This document shows, in pieces, positions 15,464-21,341 of a DNA stretch of 21,341 nt. The stretch covers positions 1-21,341 of the forward strand of contig JAAEPW010000154.1 in assembly GCA_024232355.1 (NCBI GenBank). The letters are read 5' to 3'. Every line of letters starts with the position of its first letter. Position 1 is the stretch's first letter. A program made the translations under genes and the position numbers. Origin of the DNA: Chloroflexota bacterium (GTDB taxonomy: Bacteria; Chloroflexota; Anaerolineae; B4-G1). The notes beneath the pieces were generated by a model. That model ran no database searches and was not told the DNA's origin. It worked only from the letters and a program-made list of their open reading frames with translations.

Positions 15464-16639
15464 ATGAATGTGAAATTACGAACTGGTAACCCTGAAAAAG
15501 TTGGTATGTTGGCTCAGAGAGTGCGACACACGGCGAATTTAGCTGAAGGCTGGGTTGCTCAGGGCATCCACCCGGCCCTCGTCGTCTTGGTCGCACGCAA
15601 GGGCGTCGTCCTGCACAAAGCTTTCGGTCACCTGACGCCGGAAAAAAGTTCCCCTTCCCTCGAGCTGGATGCGATCTTTCCCCTAGCTTCCATATCCAAG
15701 ACTGTAACGGCGACGGCTGCTATGATTTTGGTTGAACAAGGGTTGCTCGGGCCCAATCGGCCTGTCTCGGAATACATTCCCGAATTTGCCGGCGAGGGCA
15801 AGGATAAGGTGATGGTTCATCATCTGCTGACACATACCTCGGGACTGACAACTAAAGATGTCGATGCGCAAATAGAGAAAAAAACAGGATCAGTCGAAAT
15901 TCCTCCTACGGACGAGACACAGCATCCGAAAATCAACGAGTACCTGTTTCTGGGTTACGATACACCCTTAACGTTACCTCCGGGCACAGAGCAGCGCTAC
16001 GGAAATCCTGGTATCAATCTGCTTGGGGAAATTGTGCGCCGGATCAGTGACAAGAGCCTGGCCGATTTTGCCAGGGAAAGACTCTTTGAGCCATTGGGAA
16101 TGAAAGACACCACCTACATCGTGTCTGAGCCGGCGAGTTACAGGGCCGTCAAACGCCCTGCGGATGGGCCACTTGCCTGGATAGATGGTCGGGAATTTCA
16201 AGAGACCCCTTGGGCCGCCATTGGCGCTTACTCAACCGCGATGGACCTGGCGGCATTTGGGCAGATGTTTCTCAACCGTGGCATCTACGGGGACGCACGG
16301 ATACTCAGCCCGGTGACGGTCGCCGAGATGACGCGCAACCAGATTCCGGGAACTAGCTCCCGTTTTGTGGACGAGTTCTTCCCCGAAGCCGGGACGGGAT
16401 TCCCCTGGTTCATCCGTGAAAATAAGAAGGCGATCGCTTATGGGGAGACGCTGCAATCATCGAAAACCTTTTGTCATGGCGGTGCTGGGGGTGTCTTTTT
16501 ATGGGTGGACCCGGTCTACGAAATCGTGGAGTGTTATTTCTCGGTTGATCTCGGACCAGTCACAGTTGCAGAGTGGCATCGTCATTGGTATGGAGACCTA
16601 TTCATCAACGCAGTAATGGCTGCAATTGTTGAGGTATAG
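15464..16639 (+). CDS. Serine hydrolase, beta-lactamase (class C / DD-peptidase) family, copy 1
   Basis: This 391-residue protein has the three motifs of the beta-lactamase-related serine hydrolases: SISK at 76-79 (catalytic Ser76, Lys79), Tyr179-Gly-Asn181 (the YxN motif, in EQRYGNPG) and HGG at 338-340, replacing the KTG triad as in many esterase-like members. HHLLTHTSGL at 119-128 and a DLAAFGQMFLNRG helix are also typical. No signal peptide or membrane anchor is visible, so a cytosolic esterase, amidase or peptidase is more likely than a wall enzyme; the substrate is unknown. AAGGA nine bases before the ATG supports the start. It begins 53 bases after the cyclase gene on the same strand. 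A second, tandem copy follows at 16767. The motifs are complete, so this copy should be active. Confidence 0.93.
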   Translation: MNVKLRTGNPEKVGMLAQRVRHTANLAEGWVAQGIHPALVVLVARKGVVLHKAFGHLTPEKSSPSLELDAIFPLASISKTVTATAAMILVEQGLLGPNRPVSEYIPEFAGEGKDKVMVHHLLTHTSGLTTKDVDAQIEKKTGSVEIPPTDETQHPKINEYLFLGYDTPLTLPPGTEQRYGNPGINLLGEIVRRISDKSLADFARERLFEPLGMKDTTYIVSEPASYRAVKRPADGPLAWIDGREFQETPWAAIGAYSTAMDLAAFGQMFLNRGIYGDARILSPVTVAEMTRNQIPGTSSRFVDEFFPEAGTGFPWFIRENKKAIAYGETLQSSKTFCHGGAGGVFLWVDPVYEIVECYFSVDLGPVTVAEWHRHWYGDLFINAVMAAIVEV

Positions 16640-16678
16640 GTCCAAGACAGCACCGGCAAAATTAATTAGCCAAAAGAG

Positions 16679-16740
16679 CACGGCCAAGCTGGCGCAGGCT
16701 ATGTTTGACTTTGGTAAAATGCGATTACTGGTGAATTAAA
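16679..16740 (+). pseudogene. Relic of the cyclase gene 3' end (duplication scar)
   Basis: These 62 bases match 15381-15441, the last codons and downstream flank of the cyclase-ATPase gene, with about five substitutions and one extra T. Shared strings include CCAAGCTGGCGCAGG, TATGTTTGACT and GCGATTACTGGTGAAT. It lies in the same position relative to hydrolase copy 2 as the original does to copy 1. This shows that the hydrolase gene was duplicated in tandem as a unit of about 1.3 kb that included the end of the gene before it. It has no coding capacity of its own. The rest of 16640-16766 holds only the ribosome binding site of the next gene. Confidence 0.88.
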
Positions 16741-16766
16741 ATGAATAACGCTAAGGAGGCGTGATA

Positions 16767-17945
16767 ATGAATATGAAACTAGGAAATGGTAGCCCTGAAA
16801 AAGTTGGTATGTCGGCTCAGAGAATACAACACGTGGCAAGTTTAGCTGAAGGCTGGGTCAATCAGGGCATCCACCCGGCCCTCGTCGTCCTGGTCGCACG
16901 CAAGGGCGTCGTCGTCCTGCACGAGGCTTTTGGTCGCCTGACGCCGGAAGGAGATTCCCCCCCCCTCGAGTTGGATGCGATTTTTCCTCTGACTTCCCTG
17001 AGCAAGCCTGTCACGGCGACGGCCGCTATGATTCTGGTTGAAGAGGGCCTGCTCGGTCCCAATCGGCCTGTCGCGGAATACATTCCCGAGTTTGCCGGCG
17101 AGGGCAAAGATAAGGTGATGGTCCATCATTTGCTGACGCATACCTCAGGGCTTACAGATGCAGACGTGAATGCACATGCGGAGAAGAAAAAGGGGTCTGT
17201 CGAAATCCCTTCTCCAGACGAGACACAGCACCCGGGACTCGGCGAGCACTTGTTCCTCGGATACGATACGCCATTAACTTTTCCCCCGGGCACAGAACAA
17301 CGCTACTGCACCTTTGGTTTTGAACTGCTTGGAGAAATTGTGCGCCGGGTCAGTGAAAAGAGCCTGGACGATTTCGCCAGGGAAAGGCTGTTTGAGCCAT
17401 TGGGAATGAAGGACACCATCTACATCGTGCCTGAGACGGCGAGTCACAGGGTCGTCAAACGCCCTGCGGATGGGCCACTTGCCTGGATAGATGGCCGAGA
17501 ATTTCAAGAGACACCCCGGGCTGCCATTGGCGCTTACTCAACTGCGATGGACCTGGCGGCGTTTGGCCAGATGTTCCTCAATCATGGCATCTACGGGGAT
17601 GCTCGGATACTCAGCCCGGTGACGGTCGCCGAGATGACGCGCAACCAGATCCCGGGAATTAGCGCGCAGTTTGTAGACGAGTACTTTCCCGAGGCCGGGA
17701 CGGGGTTCTCCTGGTTCATCCGTGAGAATAAAAAGGTGGTCGCTTATGGCGAGACGCTGCAATCATCGAAAACATTTTGTCATGGCGGCGCCGGGGGCAT
17801 ATTTTTATGGGTGGACCCGGTCTATGAAATTGTGGGGTGTTATTTCTCGGTTGATCTCGGTCCAATCACAGTTGCAGAAACATACCGTTATTGGTGTGCA
17901 GACCTATTCATCAACGCGGTGATGGCCGCAATCGTTGATGTGTAG
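16767..17945 (+). CDS. Serine hydrolase, beta-lactamase family, copy 2 (altered YxN motif)
   Basis: This 392-residue paralogue of the preceding gene is closely similar through its whole length. SLSK carries the catalytic Ser and Lys (FPLTSLSKPVTA), and HGG is kept (TFCHGGAGG). At the YxN position it reads Tyr-Cys-Thr (EQRYCTFG), where copy 1 has Tyr-Gly-Asn, so the motif Asn is lost while the Tyr general base remains. This may alter substrate or rate rather than abolish activity. The ATG at 16767 was chosen over a GTG at 16761: AAGGAGG ends seven bases before the ATG, and the N-terminus then aligns with copy 1. No signal peptide. It is followed after 107 bases by the second cyclase gene, with no terminator seen. 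Confidence 0.92.
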   Translation: MNMKLGNGSPEKVGMSAQRIQHVASLAEGWVNQGIHPALVVLVARKGVVVLHEAFGRLTPEGDSPPLELDAIFPLTSLSKPVTATAAMILVEEGLLGPNRPVAEYIPEFAGEGKDKVMVHHLLTHTSGLTDADVNAHAEKKKGSVEIPSPDETQHPGLGEHLFLGYDTPLTFPPGTEQRYCTFGFELLGEIVRRVSEKSLDDFARERLFEPLGMKDTIYIVPETASHRVVKRPADGPLAWIDGREFQETPRAAIGAYSTAMDLAAFGQMFLNHGIYGDARILSPVTVAEMTRNQIPGISAQFVDEYFPEAGTGFSWFIRENKKVVAYGETLQSSKTFCHGGAGGIFLWVDPVYEIVGCYFSVDLGPITVAETYRYWCADLFINAVMAAIVDV

Positions 17946-18052
17946 GCTTATGACAGTGTTGGCAAAATAAACTATCTATGAATGAGGTGAAAGGCTGTAG
18001 CGAACTTGAGCGTGTCGAATAGACCGAAAAACTGGATGATAGGAGAAATTCC

Positions 18053-21000
18053 ATGAACGAACGTGAACAACTTGAACAAGCTGTCGCGCATATCGAATCC
18101 CAACGCGCTATGCTGGGCGATGCAGCAGTAAACGCGGCTCTGGTCGGATTGCGCCAAAAGCTGGCGGCACTGGAACAGACGCGGACTCCTACTCCGGCGT
18201 TGACAGGCGAACGCAAGGCGGTCACCGTGATGTTTGCGGATCTCTCCGGCTTTACGGCTTTGGCCGAGACGATGGACCCCGAAGCCGTGCGCGACATGAT
18301 GAACGGCTGTTTTGAGCAGTTGGTGCCCGTCGTGGAGAAATACGGGGGCACGGTGGACAAGTTCATCGGCGACGAGATTATGGCGCTCTTTGGCGCGCCG
18401 TGGCCCACGAGAACGACCCCGAACGGGCCTTGCGCGCGGCGCTAGAGATGATGGATGCGTTGGAACAGTTCAACGTGGAGCGGGGAACCGACTTGGGCCT
18501 GCACTTTGGCATCAACACCGGACTGGTCGTCGCCGGGAGCTTGGGCACCCGCGACCGGCAAGAGTACTCGGTGCTGGGCGACGCGGTCAACCTGGCGGCG
18601 CGGCTCGAGGGTGCCTCGGAGCGGGGCGAGATATTTGTTGGGCCAGACACCTACCGCCATGCCGCCCCTCTGTTCGAGTTTGAGGCGTTGGAGCCTATGC
18701 GCGTCAAGGGCAAGGCGGAACTGATCCAGGTTTACAAGCTGGCAGACGTCAAAATCCAGCCAGGTCAGTTGCGGGGGCTGGCGGGCCTGGAAAGCCCGAT
18801 GGTGGGGCGGGACGTCGAACTGTCTGCTCTGCTGGAGACGAGCCAAGCGGTGCGGGATGGGCAGGGACGTGTGGCCCTCATCATTGGGGAACCTGGGTTG
18901 GGCAAGAGCCGCCTGGTTGCCGAATGGCGGACAGCCGTCGGTGAACTTGGCCTCGGGCGTAGTTTGTCTGCGCAGTGGGTAAAGGGGCGCTGTCTCTCCT
19001 ATGGACAAGGGCTGGCCTACCACCTCTTGATTGACCTGCTCCGTTCCCTAATCGGCGTCCCCGCCGCCGCCAGTAAAGTCGAAACGCGAACCGCGCTTCT
19101 GGCGTTCACCAACGATCTGTTCGGTGACGCGATGCTCGACGTGTACCCCTACCTGGGGCACTTGCTCTCTCTCCATCTGGAAGGTGAGGCCCAGGAGCGG
19201 GTGCGTCTACTCGATCCGCAGGCCCTTCAGGCCCAATACCTGACAGCCTTGCGCCGACTACTCCAGACCTTGGCTGACCAAAGCCCCTTGACTCTCATCT
19301 TGGAGGATATCCATTGGGCCGACCCTTCCTCGACCGAGTTGCTCATCAAGCTGCTGCCATTGACTGCTGAAACCCTGATCTTGTTTTGTTTCGTCACCCG
19401 CCACTATCACGACGCGCCCGGCTGGAAACTGGTCACCTTTGCCCGTGAGCAGATGAGTGACGATCTGACCGAGTTGACGCTGAACACCCTATCGGACACC
19501 GATAGCCGCCAACTCATCTCCAATCTGCTGGAAATCGAGGGGCTGCCGGAGCATATTCGCACCCTCATCCTGAAAAAGGCCGAGGGCAATCCTTTCTTTG
19601 TGGAAGAAGTGATCCGCATGCTGATTGACCGAGGGGGCATCGTTCAGGAGGGAGACCACTGGGCTGCCCAACAAGCGATCGAGACCATGGATATCCCCGA
19701 CAACCTGCAAGGGCTGCTCCTGGCCCGCATCGATCGCCTGCCCGACAACGTCAAACACACGCTGCGGGTGGCTGCGGTGATTGGCCGCCAATTCTCGGTC
19801 AAGGTACTGGAACAAGTGCAAGGGAGTGTTTGACAGTGAACTCTTTGGATCAACTCGACCATCTCGAAACCTCTGGCCTCATTCGATTGGCCCAAGATGA
19901 ACCAGAGTTAGAGTACCTCTTCCGGCACGCGCTGGTGCAGGATGCGGCCTACCGGTCGCTGCTACGGCAAGACCGCAAGCGGATACATCAAGTCGTTGGG
20001 GAGACGTTGGAACGTCTGTATCCTGAACGATGGGATGAGATTGCACCTCTGCTTGGTCATCATTTTGCCATAGCCGGCGATGATGTGCGCGCACTCAAGT
20101 ATTTCACACTGGCCGGTGACACAGACGCTGCCGAGTACGCTAACGCCGAAGCCGTCAGTCATTACACGCGAGCTTTGGAAATCGCGCGGCGTAGCGGGGC
20201 CAGCGGCGAGGATCTGACCAAGCTCTACACTCGCCTGGGCCGGATCCTAGAACTCGACTCTCGATTTGACAAAGCTTTGACCAACTATGAGGAAATGGAA
20301 ACGCTGGCCCAGCAGCGTGACGACCGCCCTATGGCCTTGGCTGCTCTGATGGCTCGGATACCTCTCTTTGCCGCCCCAACCATCCTCCACGATCTGACGC
20401 GAGGGTTGGCCTTGGGTGAGGAGGCAATCACTCTGGCCCGTGATTTGGGCGATCAGGCGAGGGAGGCAAAGGTACTCTGGAGTATGTCTGTAGCCAACCT
20501 CTTTGGTAATCGGTTGGCGCAAGCCATTGATTGTGGAGAGCGTTCTATGACCCTGGCCCGTGAACTCGACCTGCGTGAACAAATGGCCTTTACCCTCACC
20601 GATCTAGGAGGGCTTTGCTATCTGTACGGCGGGCGACTGGGGCAGGCCAAATCGTCTTTGCGCGAGGCCAGTGGTCTCTGGCGCAAACTGGGCAATATGC
20701 CGATGCTGGCAGATAGTCTGGGGGGGGCTTGCACGGCCCACGTTTATGCAGGTGAGTATGATCAGGCTATCGCCTTATCGGAGGAAGCCTTCCAGATTGG
20801 CCAATCCATCAAAAACTTGTGGAGCCAGTCTTATAGTCTGTGGAAAGTTGGCCTTGTTCATTGGGAGAGTGGTAAATTAGATCAAGCTATTTCTGTGATG
20901 GAAGAAAGCATTCGATTGGGCACGTTGGCTGGTTTTCTTCCCCCACAGGCCAACACCCGGAGCGACCTGGCAGCCCTGTACGGCGATCTGGGTGCAGTAG

Positions 21001-21341
21001 AGCGCGGCTTGGAAATAATTCAGCTTGCCCTATCTATCGCTGAAACACAGAATCCTCTGCAACGAGGTCACGCACTGGGCATACTGGGCCAGCTTTATCT
21101 TTTGAACGGTGACCTCGCGAAAGCTCAAGCCGCAATTGATCAAGGAAAAGATAATTCTTATCGAGAATCCTGGCCCGTATTTTTCGTGCCCGTCATAATT
21201 GCAGCAATTCTCATTTTGACTTTTGAAGTGCAACTCAACGTCATTTTTGGCTTTTCAACGAGCAGTTTTTCCAAGAATCAGAGAAAATCTTCCCACTCAA
21301 ACTTGAATTTCCAACCAAATCAGCACCCAGATTTATCCCAG
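18053..21341 (+). pseudogene. Second cyclase - ATPase - TPR gene, frame-broken and cut by window edge
   Basis: A paralogue of the gene at 11892, in three reading frames. The first (18053 to about 18399, after AGGAG) starts MNEREQLEQAVAHIESQRAM and carries FADLSG and KFIGDE. At 18399/18400 it lacks one A (GCGCCGTGG against GCGCCAGTGG in the paralogue). The second frame continues in register with EYSVLGDAVNLAARLE, Walker A GEPGLGKS and Walker B LILEDIHWAD, and stops at 19833. The third, from about 19830 to the edge, reads LDQLDHLETSGLIRLAQ and TPR-like helices; restoring one T near 19829 rejoins it. AGGGAG (19821-19826) before GTG 19836 could also restart translation there. Apart from these points the frames are clean and catalytic residues are kept. 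So the breaks are recent mutations or sequencing errors. The final ~140 bases look unlike the family. Confidence 0.82.
21200..21341. other. Possible insertion or rearrangement junction at right edge
   Basis: Up to about 21200 the TPR gene reads normally (SYRESWPVFFVPVIIA). Beyond that the DNA turns AT-rich and the same frame becomes a hydrophobic run followed by a Ser/Asn/Gln-rich string (FSKNQRKSSHSNLNFQPNQH), unlike TPR sequence. After a stop near 21229, another plus frame is open to the edge and looks more protein-like (FWLFNEQFFQESEKIFPLKL). The bases from 21202, starting CAGCAATTCTCATTTTGAC, could be a mobile-element end. Only one end is visible. Confidence 0.35.

Noticed and set aside
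16667..16690. A possible third, decayed copy of the terminator module (AATTAATT followed by AAAAGAGC)
   Set aside because: The resemblance is short, there is no hairpin and no T-run, and the adjoining bases are explained by the cyclase-tail relic.
18399..18445. Programmed frameshift in the second cyclase gene
   Set aside because: No slippery heptamer or downstream structure is evident, and the paralogue shows simply one extra base at the same point.

Overview
The window reads as a bacterial chromosome segment of moderate GC, most likely from the Chloroflexota (Anaerolineae/Caldilineae/Ardenticatenia-like). The assignment is an inference. It rests on the secreted protein ending in IYLPLVLRNS, a tail I associate with exported proteins of this phylum. 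It also rests on the paralogous cyclase-ATPase-TPR giants that begin MNEREQLEQA.

Left end (1-808): a truncated tyrosine recombinase gene on the minus strand begins just downstream of a complete tRNA-Ala(CGC) gene. This looks like the tRNA-side boundary of an integrative element that extends leftward out of the window. The tRNA promoter and the promoter of the next gene lie back to back, their -35 boxes forming one perfect inverted repeat.

Central-left (809-6791): an MFS permease gene converges on, and overlaps the 3' end of, a two-gene minus-strand unit (histidine-phosphatase-family protein, then a membrane-anchored HExxH protease-like protein). A divergent promoter region then feeds a NarX/PilJ-type sensor kinase (GTG start) and a NarL/FixJ-type response regulator, closed by a strong intrinsic terminator.

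Centre (6817-10937): a 1287-residue exported protein joins an HExxH protease-like domain, a von Willebrand A domain with a complete MIDAS, and a Ca-binding-type Asp-rich repeat. Its gene is bracketed by two copies of an ~80-bp module carrying a terminator and the next -35 box.

Right half (10963-21341): one same-strand array, possibly a single transcript. It holds a small TPR-like protein, a YCII-family protein, an adenylate/guanylate cyclase-ATPase-TPR protein, two tandemly duplicated beta-lactamase-family serine hydrolases, and a second cyclase-ATPase-TPR gene. Duplication leftovers are visible: a 62-bp relic of the first cyclase gene's 3' end lies before the second hydrolase. The second cyclase gene carries two apparent one-base deletions and changes character in its last ~140 bases, where it may be interrupted by an insertion.

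The most interesting candidate system is the cyclase-ATPase-TPR / hydrolase array: a nearly constant nucleotide-cyclase module joined to diverged sensor parts, with paired hydrolases between. The bacterial protease-plus-VWA protein resembling the CLCA layout is second. All functional statements are from sequence reading alone; no search was run.
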